From: Paradevosia sp036499825
Lineage (GTDB): Bacteria > Pseudomonadota > Alphaproteobacteria > Rhizobiales > Devosiaceae
DNA length: 64,000 nt
Assembly (NCBI GenBank): GCA_036499825.1
Contig: DASYCZ010000043.1
Location: 62,001 to 126,000 of the forward strand
Direction: 5' to 3'
Notes under the pieces: generated by a model
The model's input: the letters and a program-made list of their open reading frames with translations, nothing else
The model's database searches: none
What the model was told of the DNA's origin: nothing
Shown: positions 51,636 to 60,479 of the stretch, one piece after another
How the letters are laid out: each line of letters opens with the position of its first letter
Position numbering within the stretch: position 1 is the first letter of the stretch
Made by a program: the position numbers and the translations under genes

Positions 51636-53678
51636 ATGATCGAGGCCATCGTATTCTTCCCGCTGATCGGTGCGCTGATCGCAGGGCTGACGGGTCGGGT
51701 GATCGGACACAAGGTGTCCGAATACATCACCACGGGCCTGTTGATTATCGCGGCAGTGCTCGCCTGGTGCGTTTTCATCCCCTATGCGTTTGGGGGCGAC
51801 GAGAATGTTGCCACCAAGGTGGAGGTGCTGCGCTGGGTGCAGTCCGGCACGCTCGACCTGCGCTGGATCCTGCGCGTCGATACGCTTACCGCCATCATGC
51901 TGGTGGTGGTGACGACCGTCTCCTGCGTCGTGCACGTCTACTCCATCGGCTACATGGCCGACGATCCGCACCGCGCACGCTTCTTCGCCTATCTCTCCTT
52001 CTTCACCTTTGCCATGCTGATGCTGGTGACGGCCGACAACTTCCTGCAGATGTTCTTCGGCTGGGAAGGCGTAGGTGTCGCTTCCTACCTGCTGATCGGC
52101 TTCTGGTACACGCGGCCCGCCGCCAATTCGGCGGCCATGAAGGCCTTCATCGTCAATCGCGTCGGCGACTTCGGCTTCCTTCTCGGCATCTTCGGCGCCT
52201 TCATGATCCTGGGGCATCTCGATTTCGACGGCGCCTTCGCAGCCGTTCCGGGCACGCAGGGCATGACCATCCATTTCCTCAGCTGGAATTTCGACGCCAT
52301 GACCGTCGTCTGCCTGCTGTTGTTCCTGGGCGCGATGGGCAAGTCGGCGCAGTTTCTGCTGCACACATGGCTGCCCGACGCCATGGAAGGCCCGACCCCG
52401 GTGTCGGCGCTCATCCATGCCGCCACCATGGTGACCGCCGGCGTCTTCATGGTCGCCCGCCTGTCGCCGCTGTTCAACGTGTCGCCGGTGGCGATGACGG
52501 TCGTGCTGACCATCGGCGCCATTACGGCGTTCTTCGCCGCAACGGTGGGCCTGGTGCAGAACGACATCAAGCGCGTCATCGCCTATTCGACCTGCTCGCA
52601 ACTCGGCTACATGTTCGTTGGCCTGGGGGCAGGGGTCTATTCGGCGGGCATGTTCCACCTGTTTACCCACGCCTTCTTCAAGGCGCTGCTGTTCCTGGGC
52701 GCAGGCTCGGTCATCCATGCGATGCACCACGAGCAGGACATGCGGAACATGGGCGGGCTCGCCAAGAAGATTCCGACCACCTACGTGATGATGCTGATCG
52801 GTACGCTGGCGCTGACCGGCGTCGGCATTCCGGGGACGCCACTGGGCTTCGCCGGCTTCTTCTCCAAGGACTCGATCATCGAGGCCGCCTATGGGGTGGG
52901 CGGCAATTCCGGCGCCTTCGCCTTCTGGATCCTGGTAGTCGCCGCCGGCATGACCAGCTTCTATTCCTGGCGCCTGATTCACCTCACCTTCCATGGCAAG
53001 CCGCGCCACGATGCGCCGGCGGACGTGCAGGAGCCGGCCGATGCGCACACGCATGCCGATCATGCGCAGGACGACCACGGCCATGCTCACGGCAGCGCCT
53101 ACGACAATGCCCATGAGAGCCCCAACGTCATGCTGGTGCCGCTCTACGTGCTGGCTTTCGGTGCGGTCGTGGCGGGGGTGATTTTCTACGGCATGTTCTT
53201 TGAGGACATCGAGCATGTCACCCACTTCTTCAATGGCGCCGTCGTCATCAACGAGCACGCGCTCGAGGCTGCCCATGAGGCGCCCTTGTGGGTGAAGTGG
53301 TCGGCGACCGTCGCCATGCTGATCGGTTTCGCCATGGCCTGGTACATGTACGTCACGTCTCCGGAGACGCCCCGGCGTTTCGCCGAGACCAATCCGGGCC
53401 TCTACAGGTTCCTGCTCAACAAGTGGTACTTCGACGAGCTTTACGACTTCCTGTTCGTGCGCCCGGCCAAGTGGATCGGCACGGCGTTGTGGCGCGGCTT
53501 TGACGACTGGCTGGTCGACCAGACCATCGTCGAAGGCCTGGGCAATCGCGTCAAGGATGTGACCGCCCGCGTCGTCCGGCTGCAGTCCGGCTATCTTTAT
53601 CACTATGCCTTCGTGATGCTCATCGGGATCGCAGCCCTGCTGACCTGGGTCATCGCGAGTGGGGGGCTCCTCGGATGA
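51636..53678 (+). CDS. nuoL: NADH-quinone oxidoreductase subunit L with His-rich loop
   Basis: A 680-residue antiporter-like subunit at the end of the membrane arm, with about 16 helices. The proton-channel residues sit in the family segments FFGWEGVGVASYLLIGFWY and GAMGKSAQFLLHTWLPDAMEGPTP. Between helices, a loop at residues 471-493 holds seven histidines with several aspartates (HTHADHAQDDHGHAHG, then His493), longer and more histidine-rich than is usual for the family. The C-terminal lateral helix region is present. Its stop overlaps the nuoM start by 4 bp (ATGA). Confidence 0.97.
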   Translation: MIEAIVFFPLIGALIAGLTGRVIGHKVSEYITTGLLIIAAVLAWCVFIPYAFGGDENVATKVEVLRWVQSGTLDLRWILRVDTLTAIMLVVVTTVSCVVHVYSIGYMADDPHRARFFAYLSFFTFAMLMLVTADNFLQMFFGWEGVGVASYLLIGFWYTRPAANSAAMKAFIVNRVGDFGFLLGIFGAFMILGHLDFDGAFAAVPGTQGMTIHFLSWNFDAMTVVCLLLFLGAMGKSAQFLLHTWLPDAMEGPTPVSALIHAATMVTAGVFMVARLSPLFNVSPVAMTVVLTIGAITAFFAATVGLVQNDIKRVIAYSTCSQLGYMFVGLGAGVYSAGMFHLFTHAFFKALLFLGAGSVIHAMHHEQDMRNMGGLAKKIPTTYVMMLIGTLALTGVGIPGTPLGFAGFFSKDSIIEAAYGVGGNSGAFAFWILVVAAGMTSFYSWRLIHLTFHGKPRHDAPADVQEPADAHTHADHAQDDHGHAHGSAYDNAHESPNVMLVPLYVLAFGAVVAGVIFYGMFFEDIEHVTHFFNGAVVINEHALEAAHEAPLWVKWSATVAMLIGFAMAWYMYVTSPETPRRFAETNPGLYRFLLNKWYFDELYDFLFVRPAKWIGTALWRGFDDWLVDQTIVEGLGNRVKDVTARVVRLQSGYLYHYAFVMLIGIAALLTWVIASGGLLG

Positions 53679-55171
53679 CGTTCGATAACTCCATCCTGAC
53701 CATCGTCACCTTTCTGCCGCTGGTCGGGGTTCTGTTGCTGTTGTTCGTGCCGGGGCGAGATGAGGTTTCGGCCAATGCCCAGCGCTGGATCGCGCTGCTC
53801 ACGACGCTTTTGACCTTCGCCGCCACGCTGGTCATGTGGTCCCGCTTCGATCCCGGCAATGCCGGCTTCCAGTTCGTCATCAATGTCCCCTGGATTGGCG
53901 ACTCCATCGGCTACCGCATGGGCGTCGATGGCATTTCGGTGCTGTTCATCCCGTTGACCGGCCTGTTGATGCCGCTCTGCGTCATCGCCAGCTGGAACTC
54001 GGTGCATCAGCGCCTGCGCGAATACCTCATCGTCTTCCTCATCCTCGAGACACTGATGCTGGGCGTGTTCGCCACGCTCGACGGCGCCATGTTCTACGTG
54101 TTCTTCGAGGGCACGCTGCTGCCGATGTTCCTGATCATCGGCATCTGGGGCGGCGCAAGGCGCATCCAGGCGAGCTACAAGTTCTTCTTTTATACCTTCA
54201 CCGGTTCGGTGCTGATGCTGCTGGCCATCATGGCCATGTTCTGGCAAGCCGGCACGCTCGATATCTCCAAGCTCCTGACCTTCCATTTCGACAAGAACGT
54301 ACAGCTCTGGTTGTGGCTGGCCTTCTTCGCCTCGTTCGCCGTGAAGATGCCCATGTGGCCGTTCCATCGCTGGCTGCCGGAAGCCCATGTCGAGGCGCCC
54401 ACCGGCGGCTCCGTGATCCTGGCCGCGATCCTCCTGAAGCTTGGCGGCTACGGCTTCCTGCGCTTCTCGCTGCCGATGTTCCCCGATGCATCGCACCAGC
54501 TCACCAACTTCGTCTTCGTTCTGTCCATCGCCGCCATCATCTTCACCTCGCTGATCGCGCTGGTGCAGACCGATATGAAAAAGCTCATCGCCTATTCGTC
54601 GGTGGCGCATATGGGCTTCGTCACCATGGGTATCTTCGCCGGCAACGTCTATGGCGTGCAGGGTGCGGTGTTCCAGATGATCTCGCACGGCATTGTCTCC
54701 GGCGCGCTCTTCTTTTCTGTCGGCGTCATCTATGACCGCATGCATACGCGCGACATCGCCGCTTATGGCGGTCTCGTGCACCGCATGCCGAAATACGCCT
54801 TCGCCTTCATGATCTTCACCATGGCCAATGTCGGGCTGCCCGGCACGTCGGGGTTCATCGGCGAGTTCCTGACCATGCTCGGCATCTTCCAGGTCAACAC
54901 CTGGGTGGCGCTATTCGCCGCAACCGGGGTGATCCTGTCGGCGGCCTATGCGCTGTGGCTCTACCGTCGCGTCGTCTTCGGCGCCATGACCAAGGACTCG
55001 CTGCAGGCGATCCTCGATCTCGACTGGCGGGAGGTGACGATCATCCTGCCGCTGGTGCTGCTCACTATCCTGTTCGGCATCTATCCGGCGCCGATTCTCG
55101 ATGCCACCCGTGCGTCGATCGACCTGCTTGTCTCGAATTATGCCAGCGCCATCGCGCCGCTGGTTCACTAG
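53675..55171 (+). CDS. nuoM: NADH-quinone oxidoreductase subunit M
   Basis: A 498-residue antiporter-like subunit with 14 helices. The conserved AVKMPMWPFHRWLPEAHVEAPTGGS contains the Lys of the proton path, and FFEGTLLPMFLIIGIWGG carries the conserved Glu. It overlaps nuoL by 4 bp, and nuoN follows after 9 bp. Confidence 0.97.
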   Translation: MTFDNSILTIVTFLPLVGVLLLLFVPGRDEVSANAQRWIALLTTLLTFAATLVMWSRFDPGNAGFQFVINVPWIGDSIGYRMGVDGISVLFIPLTGLLMPLCVIASWNSVHQRLREYLIVFLILETLMLGVFATLDGAMFYVFFEGTLLPMFLIIGIWGGARRIQASYKFFFYTFTGSVLMLLAIMAMFWQAGTLDISKLLTFHFDKNVQLWLWLAFFASFAVKMPMWPFHRWLPEAHVEAPTGGSVILAAILLKLGGYGFLRFSLPMFPDASHQLTNFVFVLSIAAIIFTSLIALVQTDMKKLIAYSSVAHMGFVTMGIFAGNVYGVQGAVFQMISHGIVSGALFFSVGVIYDRMHTRDIAAYGGLVHRMPKYAFAFMIFTMANVGLPGTSGFIGEFLTMLGIFQVNTWVALFAATGVILSAAYALWLYRRVVFGAMTKDSLQAILDLDWREVTIILPLVLLTILFGIYPAPILDATRASIDLLVSNYASAIAPLVH

Positions 55172-55180
55172 GGGGTGCCG

Positions 55181-56626
55181 ATGCGTTCCGAAGTTCTGAG
55201 CTTTGCCGCTCTCGCCCCGGCCTATCCCGAGCTGCTGGTGACCATCGGCGCGCTGGTGCTGTTGCTGGTCGGCGTGTTCATGAAAAGGCCGTACGCGGCA
55301 GCGCTGACCGTCGTCGCCATCCTGGTGCTGGTCGTCGCCGGCTATCTGGTGGTCACCGGCCCGAACAACGTCCTGCTCTTCAACGGCGGCTTCATCGCCG
55401 ACGGCTTCTCGCGCTACATGAAGCTCCTGGTGCTGGGCGGCTCGGCCTTCTCACTGCTGCTGTCTTTCTCCAGCGCCACCGAAAACGGCCTGAACAAGTT
55501 CGAATATGCCGTGCTGGTGCTGCTGGCGACGGTCGGCATGATGATCATGGTCTCGGCCAACGACCTGATGAGCCTTTATGTCGGTCTCGAACTGCAGTCG
55601 CTGGCTCTCTATGTCGTCGCCGCCATCAAGCGCGACAGCGTCAAGGCGACAGAGGCCGGCCTCAAATATTTCGTGCTCGGCGCTTTGTCGTCCGGCATGC
55701 TGCTTTACGGCGCCTCGCTGGTTTACGGCTTCACCGGCCAGACCCAGCTTGATGAGATCATGCAGGTCATCACCATGAACGGCCGTTCCATCGGCCTGGT
55801 CTTTGGCGTGGTGTTCCTGCTCGCCGGCCTCGCCTTCAAGATATCGGCCGTGCCATTCCATATGTGGACGCCCGATGTTTATGAGGGCGCGCCCACGCCG
55901 GTGACGGCCTTCTTCGCCACCGCGCCCAAGGTTGCCGCAATGGCGCTGTTCGTGCGCATCGTCACCGAGAGCTTCGCGCCCATCACCCATGACTGGCAGC
56001 AGATCGTCATCTTCCTTGCCATTGCCTCCATGGTTCTGGCCGCCTTCGCGGCCATCGGCCAGTCCAACATGAAACGACTGATCGCCTATTCGTCGATCGG
56101 CCATATCGGTTTCGCGCTGGTTGGGCTGTCGTCGGGCACCCAGGTGGGTGTCGAGGGCGTGGCGGTCTACATGGCCATCTACATGACGATGACCATCTGC
56201 CTGTTCGCGGCGCTGCTGGCAGTGCGCAATTCGTCGGGGCCGATCGAAAACATCGCCGACTATGCCGGCCTCGCGCAGCGGCGGCCCTTCGTCGCAGGCA
56301 TCATCGCCATCCTGATGTTCTCGCTGATCGGTTTGCCGCCTTTGGCGGGCTTTTTCGCCAAATGGCAGGTGTTCCTGGCCGCCATCGAGGCCAAGCTGTT
56401 CGTGCTCGCCGTCATCGGCGTGCTCGCCAGCGCGGTGAGCGCCTACTATTATTTGCGTGTGATCAAGACTATGTATTTCGATGAACCGGTGCAGCAATTC
56501 GAGACTGTGCCGCGGGAATTGACCGTCGTGATGGCGGTCACGGGATTCTTCATCGTTACCTATTACCTCACCATCGGCTCGCCATTGTCAGCCTGGGCCC
56601 ATGCCGCATCTGGAAGCCTCTTCTAA
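55181..56626 (+). CDS. nuoN: NADH-quinone oxidoreductase subunit N
   Basis: A 481-residue antiporter-like subunit with about 14 helices. The conserved GLAFKISAVPFHMWTPDVYEGAP contains the proton-path Lys, and LMSLYVGLELQSLALYV carries the Glu. The ATG at 55181 follows AGGGGG; the GTG at 55175 is possible. It is the last nuo gene. The birA start follows directly after its stop. Confidence 0.97.
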   Translation: MRSEVLSFAALAPAYPELLVTIGALVLLLVGVFMKRPYAAALTVVAILVLVVAGYLVVTGPNNVLLFNGGFIADGFSRYMKLLVLGGSAFSLLLSFSSATENGLNKFEYAVLVLLATVGMMIMVSANDLMSLYVGLELQSLALYVVAAIKRDSVKATEAGLKYFVLGALSSGMLLYGASLVYGFTGQTQLDEIMQVITMNGRSIGLVFGVVFLLAGLAFKISAVPFHMWTPDVYEGAPTPVTAFFATAPKVAAMALFVRIVTESFAPITHDWQQIVIFLAIASMVLAAFAAIGQSNMKRLIAYSSIGHIGFALVGLSSGTQVGVEGVAVYMAIYMTMTICLFAALLAVRNSSGPIENIADYAGLAQRRPFVAGIIAILMFSLIGLPPLAGFFAKWQVFLAAIEAKLFVLAVIGVLASAVSAYYYLRVIKTMYFDEPVQQFETVPRELTVVMAVTGFFIVTYYLTIGSPLSAWAHAASGSLF

Positions 56627-57466
56627 GTGACAGCACCTTTCCGGCTCGGGCCGAGAGCCAGCCTGGCCGGCTATAGCCTCAGAGCCTTCGATACGGTCGG
56701 CTCGACCAACACCGAAGCCATGCGCGCCGCCCAGAGCGGGCAGGGCGGCCCCTTGTGGTTCACGGCCCTGCAACAGACCGATGGCCGGGGCCGTCGGGGC
56801 AGGGCATGGTCGACCCCGCACGGCAATCTCGCCGCCAGCCTGCTGCTGACGCCCGGCGCCGATCCTGCGATTGCGGCGACCCTCGGCTTTGTCGCCGGGG
56901 TGGCGCTGAACCAGGCTTTGGCCCGGGTGTTGCCCGCAGGCAGGTTCCGCGTCGGCATCGATGGCGCCGACGGCGACACGCAAGGGCGGCATGCGCGGAT
57001 CGCCTTGAAATGGCCCAACGACGTGCTTGCCGATGGCGCCAAGCTGGCGGGCATTCTGCTGGAGGCGCAAAAGCGTCCTGACGGGAGCACGGCGATCGTC
57101 ATCGGTTTCGGCGTCAACATCGTCGCCGCGCCGGAAGGCCTGCCATATCCGGCGACCAGCCTCAACACTCTGGGTGTCGATATCGACGCACAAAGTGTGT
57201 TCGAGGAATTGTCATTGGCCTGGCTCGACTGTCTTGCCCTATGGAACAACGGTGCCGGTATCGGCGCAGTGCTTGCTGCCTGGCGCAAATCTGCTGCCGG
57301 CATCGGCGCGCCCGTTGCGGTCAATCGCCACGGCGACGTGGTGCGCGGTATCTTTGAATCGATAGACGACACCGGCCGCCTGATCGTGCGCGCCGACGAC
57401 GACACACGCATCGCCATCACGGCCGGTGATGTGCATTTCGGCGCCACGGCCAGCGTGGCGCCTTGA
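56627..57466 (+). CDS. birA: Biotin-[acetyl-CoA-carboxylase] ligase
   Basis: A 279-residue monofunctional biotin protein ligase without the DNA-binding domain of E. coli BirA. The biotinyl-AMP motif GRGRRG (residues 53-58) and KWPNDVL (Lys128 onward) are intact. It attaches biotin to the carrier domain of carboxylases in the cytoplasm. It starts with GTG directly after the nuoN stop, so it is probably translated from the nuo transcript. The arrangement nuoN-birA-RNase J is common in Rhizobiales. Confidence 0.94.
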   Translation: MTAPFRLGPRASLAGYSLRAFDTVGSTNTEAMRAAQSGQGGPLWFTALQQTDGRGRRGRAWSTPHGNLAASLLLTPGADPAIAATLGFVAGVALNQALARVLPAGRFRVGIDGADGDTQGRHARIALKWPNDVLADGAKLAGILLEAQKRPDGSTAIVIGFGVNIVAAPEGLPYPATSLNTLGVDIDAQSVFEELSLAWLDCLALWNNGAGIGAVLAAWRKSAAGIGAPVAVNRHGDVVRGIFESIDDTGRLIVRADDDTRIAITAGDVHFGATASVAP

Positions 57467-57541
57467 CGGGCTTGAAATGACTGGATTGCACGGGGCGAGC
57501 GGCAACCGCTTTCGCCTGATAATCGTATTGGGAAACGGATA

Positions 57542-59221
57542 ATGGCCAGAAACACTATCGACGAACTCGTCTTCGTACCGCTGGGCGGTGTCGGCGAAAT
57601 CGGCATGAATATGGGGGCCTACGGCTTCGGGCCCGAGGGCGGCCGCAAATGGATAGTGGTCGATTGCGGCGTGACGTTCGGCGGGCCGGATGTGCCGGGT
57701 ATCGAACTGATCATGGCCAATCCCGAGTTCCTTGAGGAAAATGCCGACGATGTGCTCGGCCTCATCCTCACGCATAGCCATGAAGATCACTATGGCGCGG
57801 TGCTGGACCTGTGGCCCGGTTTCGAAAAGCCGGTGTTCGCAACGCCGTTCACGGCCGCCATGCTGGCAGCCAAGCGCGCCGCCGATGCCATCGTCGACAA
57901 TGTCGACATGCACGTCATGAAGCCGGGCGTTCCGTTCAACCTCGGGCCCTTCACCATCGAGGCGATCAACGTCGCCCACTCCATTCCCGAGAGCAACGCG
58001 CTGCTGATCACCACCCCAATCGGGCGGGTGCTTCACACCGGCGACTGGAAACTCGATCCCACGCCCGTGGGCAATGCCCCCACTGATGTCGCCCGCCTGC
58101 AGCGCATCGGCGAGGATACCGGCACGCCGCTGGCGCTGATCTGCGACAGCACCAACGCCATGAAGGAGGGCGAGAGCCCCAGCGAGACGGAGGTCGGCGA
58201 GACGCTGGCCAATCTGATCGCAGCCGCACCGCACCGTGTCGCCATCACCACCTTTGCCTCCAATGTCGGCCGCGTCATCTCCGTGGCGCGCGCCGCGCAA
58301 CGGGCAGGACGCCAGCTCGTGCTGTCCGGCCGCTCATTGCATCGCATCACCGGCATTGCCCGCGAACTGGGCATGCTGGAGGGCGTGCCGCCCTTCCTCG
58401 ACCAGGATGCCTATCGCACGCTGCCGCGCGACAAGGTCGTGCTGCTGTGTACCGGCAGCCAGGGTGAGCCGCGCGCCGCCATTGCCCGCATCGCGCGCGG
58501 CGACCATCCTGTGATCGAGCTGAACGCCGGCGACCGCATGATCTTCTCGTCCTGGGCCATCCCCGGCAACGAGCGCGAAGTCATCGACATCCAGAACCTT
58601 CTGATCGACAAAGGCGTCGAGGTCATCACCCAAAATGACGGGTTGGTGCACGTCACCGGCCATCCGCGCCGCGAAGAGCTCAAGCGTCTTTATGGCTGGG
58701 TCAAGCCGCAGGTGCTGGTGCCCGTGCATGGTGAGGCCGCCCACTTGCAGGCGCATGCCAAGCTCGGCCGCGAACAGGGCATTCCGAATGTCATCGAGGC
58801 TCGCAATGGCGACCTCATCCGCCTCATGCCGGAACCCTTGGCGTTCCCAGGCGAAGTGCGCACGGGCGAACTCTATCTCGACGGCCTTGTGCTCTGCACG
58901 CCGGAGGAGAGTGGGGTGAAAGGCCGCAGGCGCTTGTCGTTTGGCGGGCATATAGTGGTGAGCCTGGCAGTCAATGGCAGCGGGCAGGTGCTTTCAGGGC
59001 CGGAACTGATCATCGAAGGCCTGCCGATGGTCGAGGACGACGAGGAATCCATCCAGGACGTCGTGCAGAAAACCGTACAGGGCGTTTTGCGCAGCGTGCC
59101 ACCGAAACGCCGCAGCGATGTGGAAATGCTCAACAACGCGCTGCACCGCGCCATTCGCGGCGAGGTCAACGCCTATTGGGGCCGTAAGCCGAACGTGTCG
59201 GTGTTCGTGCACCGGGTCTAG
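57542..59221 (+). CDS. rnj: Ribonuclease J
   Basis: A 559-residue metallo-beta-lactamase/beta-CASP ribonuclease. The metal motif HSHEDH is intact (His78, His80, Asp82, His83), and GRSLHRITGIARELG and the CTGSQGEPRAA and SSWAIPGNE segments belong to the beta-CASP domain. It has 5'-3' exonuclease and endonuclease activity in rRNA and mRNA processing in the cytoplasm; many alphaproteobacteria use it together with RNase E. It is preceded by 75 bp after birA and followed after 8 bp by DUF1467. Confidence 0.94.
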   Translation: MARNTIDELVFVPLGGVGEIGMNMGAYGFGPEGGRKWIVVDCGVTFGGPDVPGIELIMANPEFLEENADDVLGLILTHSHEDHYGAVLDLWPGFEKPVFATPFTAAMLAAKRAADAIVDNVDMHVMKPGVPFNLGPFTIEAINVAHSIPESNALLITTPIGRVLHTGDWKLDPTPVGNAPTDVARLQRIGEDTGTPLALICDSTNAMKEGESPSETEVGETLANLIAAAPHRVAITTFASNVGRVISVARAAQRAGRQLVLSGRSLHRITGIARELGMLEGVPPFLDQDAYRTLPRDKVVLLCTGSQGEPRAAIARIARGDHPVIELNAGDRMIFSSWAIPGNEREVIDIQNLLIDKGVEVITQNDGLVHVTGHPRREELKRLYGWVKPQVLVPVHGEAAHLQAHAKLGREQGIPNVIEARNGDLIRLMPEPLAFPGEVRTGELYLDGLVLCTPEESGVKGRRRLSFGGHIVVSLAVNGSGQVLSGPELIIEGLPMVEDDEESIQDVVQKTVQGVLRSVPPKRRSDVEMLNNALHRAIRGEVNAYWGRKPNVSVFVHRV

Positions 59222-59229
59222 GAGACGCT

Positions 59230-59475
59230 ATGCAGATCGGCAGTTGGATCGCCATCTACTTCATCATCTGGTGGCTGTGCCTGTTCCTGGTGCTGCCCTT
59301 CAAGGTGCATAACCAGTCCGACGCCGGCGTGGTCGTGCGCGGCACCGATCCGGGCTCGCCGACCAGGCTGCTGTTCTGGCAACGGATCCTGGCCACCACG
59401 GTGGTGGCCGGCATCCTGATGGCGCTGATCCTTTGGGGGCTGTCCAACCCGCTGCTGCAGGAATACTGGCGATAA
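59230..59475 (+). CDS. DUF1467 family membrane protein
   Basis: An 81-residue protein with two hydrophobic helices (residues ~5-23 and ~55-72). The central loop FKVHNQSDAGVVVRGTDPGSP is the DUF1467 signature. The function is unknown. It lies 8 bp after RNase J and overlaps the long reading frame of the next methyltransferase, so the three are probably one transcript. Confidence 0.9.
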   Translation: MQIGSWIAIYFIIWWLCLFLVLPFKVHNQSDAGVVVRGTDPGSPTRLLFWQRILATTVVAGILMALILWGLSNPLLQEYWR

Positions 59476-60158
59476 CACGCGATATCGGCCAAAGGATCGA
59501 GCCGGCGGCCTTCATCAAGGCCAATATGCATGTGCTGCCCGCGCCGGCGGTGCCCGAAATCCGGCTTTACACCGCACATCCGGCGAGTGGCCTCTGGCGG
59601 CTCGTCGGTCGCGACGAAGACCATTCAGAGCCGCCCTATTGGGCCTATCGCTGGGCGGGCGGCACTGTCCTTGCCCGGCATGTACTGGATCATCCCGAAA
59701 CGGTCCGGGGCCGTCATGTCCTCGATCTGGGCTCCGGCTCCGGCATCGTGGGCATCGCTGCCGCCAAATCGGGCGCGCGGTCCGTGCTTGCCGCCGAAAT
59801 CGATCCGAACGGCCTCGTGGCTCTTGGGCTGAATGCCGTTGAAAATGGCGTGACACTGACCCCGGTCGGCGGCGATCTGACATGCGGCTCACCGCCCGGC
59901 GTCGACCTGATTCTGGTCGGCGACCTGTTCTACGCAGCCGAACTGGCCGAGCGGGTGACTGCCTTCCTCGATCGCAGCCTCGCGATGGGAATCGATGTGC
60001 TCGTCGGCGACCCGGGTAGGGCGCACCTGCCTCACGATCAATTGCGGCCAATCGCGCAATATCTTGTGCCCGATTTCGGCAGCGTGAGGGATGCAACGAC
60101 ACTCAGTAGCGTCTTTGCGTTCGAAGCCGCACGCGACGCGGCGTCGATCGAGCGGTAG
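59433..60158 (+). CDS. ETF-beta-type protein lysine methyltransferase family (class I SAM)
   Basis: A methyltransferase of up to 241 residues. YWAYRWAGGTVLARHVLDHP, the SAM motif VLDLGSGSGIVGIAAA and the DLFY motif (VGDLFYAAELAERV) match the family of human METTL20/ETFBKMT and its Agrobacterium relative, which methylates lysines of the electron-transfer flavoprotein beta subunit. The start is uncertain. A segment before the first ATG (59526), FIKANMHVL, looks conserved, so the TTG at 59433 is chosen even though it overlaps DUF1467. The target is inferred from family only. Confidence 0.82.
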   Translation: MGAVQPAAAGILAITRDIGQRIEPAAFIKANMHVLPAPAVPEIRLYTAHPASGLWRLVGRDEDHSEPPYWAYRWAGGTVLARHVLDHPETVRGRHVLDLGSGSGIVGIAAAKSGARSVLAAEIDPNGLVALGLNAVENGVTLTPVGGDLTCGSPPGVDLILVGDLFYAAELAERVTAFLDRSLAMGIDVLVGDPGRAHLPHDQLRPIAQYLVPDFGSVRDATTLSSVFAFEAARDAASIER

Positions 60159-60479
60159 CCGATCGACTCTGCCTCAATTCCGCCAAGGCGTTGATGGAAC
60201 AAATAAAAAAGCAGGGCATTGCTGCCCTGCTTGAATTAGTTTCGCGACAATACGCCGGTCTTATGCGCGCACGAAGCGGCGGCCAGCGCTCCTCCCTTGA
60301 CGTTGTCGGCGTCAGGCAGCTTGGAGCTGCCTTCGTCTTATTGGCGTGGACCCTAACAACTCAGGGCACCCCTGTCACGCAGATTCTGCATGGCTTCCAT
60401 GCTTGCCACGCGTTGATTTGTGGGGTTTGACTACGCGCTTATCAAAGGCTTGAGTCGACGCCAAAACTTCGGAGTTCCT
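60159..60479. other. Spacer before proS with a minus-strand terminator
   Basis: 321 bp between the methyltransferase and proS. An open frame at 60191-60430 on the plus strand has no family signal and looks accidental. On the minus strand a terminator (60200-60232) ends some transcript that must start to its right, inside this spacer or near 60480. Only a very short minus-strand frame is visible (start near 60408, 18 codons), so a small RNA is the simplest reading. Confidence 0.4.
60200..60232 (-). terminator. Rho-independent terminator on the minus strand
   Basis: AAGCAGGGCA (60209-60218) and TGCCCTGCTT (60223-60232) form a perfect 10-bp stem with a TTGC loop. Read on the minus strand it is followed by TTTTTTATTT, a strong U-tract; on the plus strand there is none. 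No annotated minus-strand gene lies upstream of it. Confidence 0.8.

Noticed and set aside
51300..53603. Very long minus-strand open frame of 767 codons opposite nuoK and nuoL
   Set aside because: It is His/Asp/Gly/Arg-rich with no domain pattern and lies wholly against two certain genes, as expected in GC-rich DNA.
60191..60430. Plus-strand open frame in the spacer before proS
   Set aside because: It starts at a poor site, has no family signal, and the minus-strand terminator falls in it.
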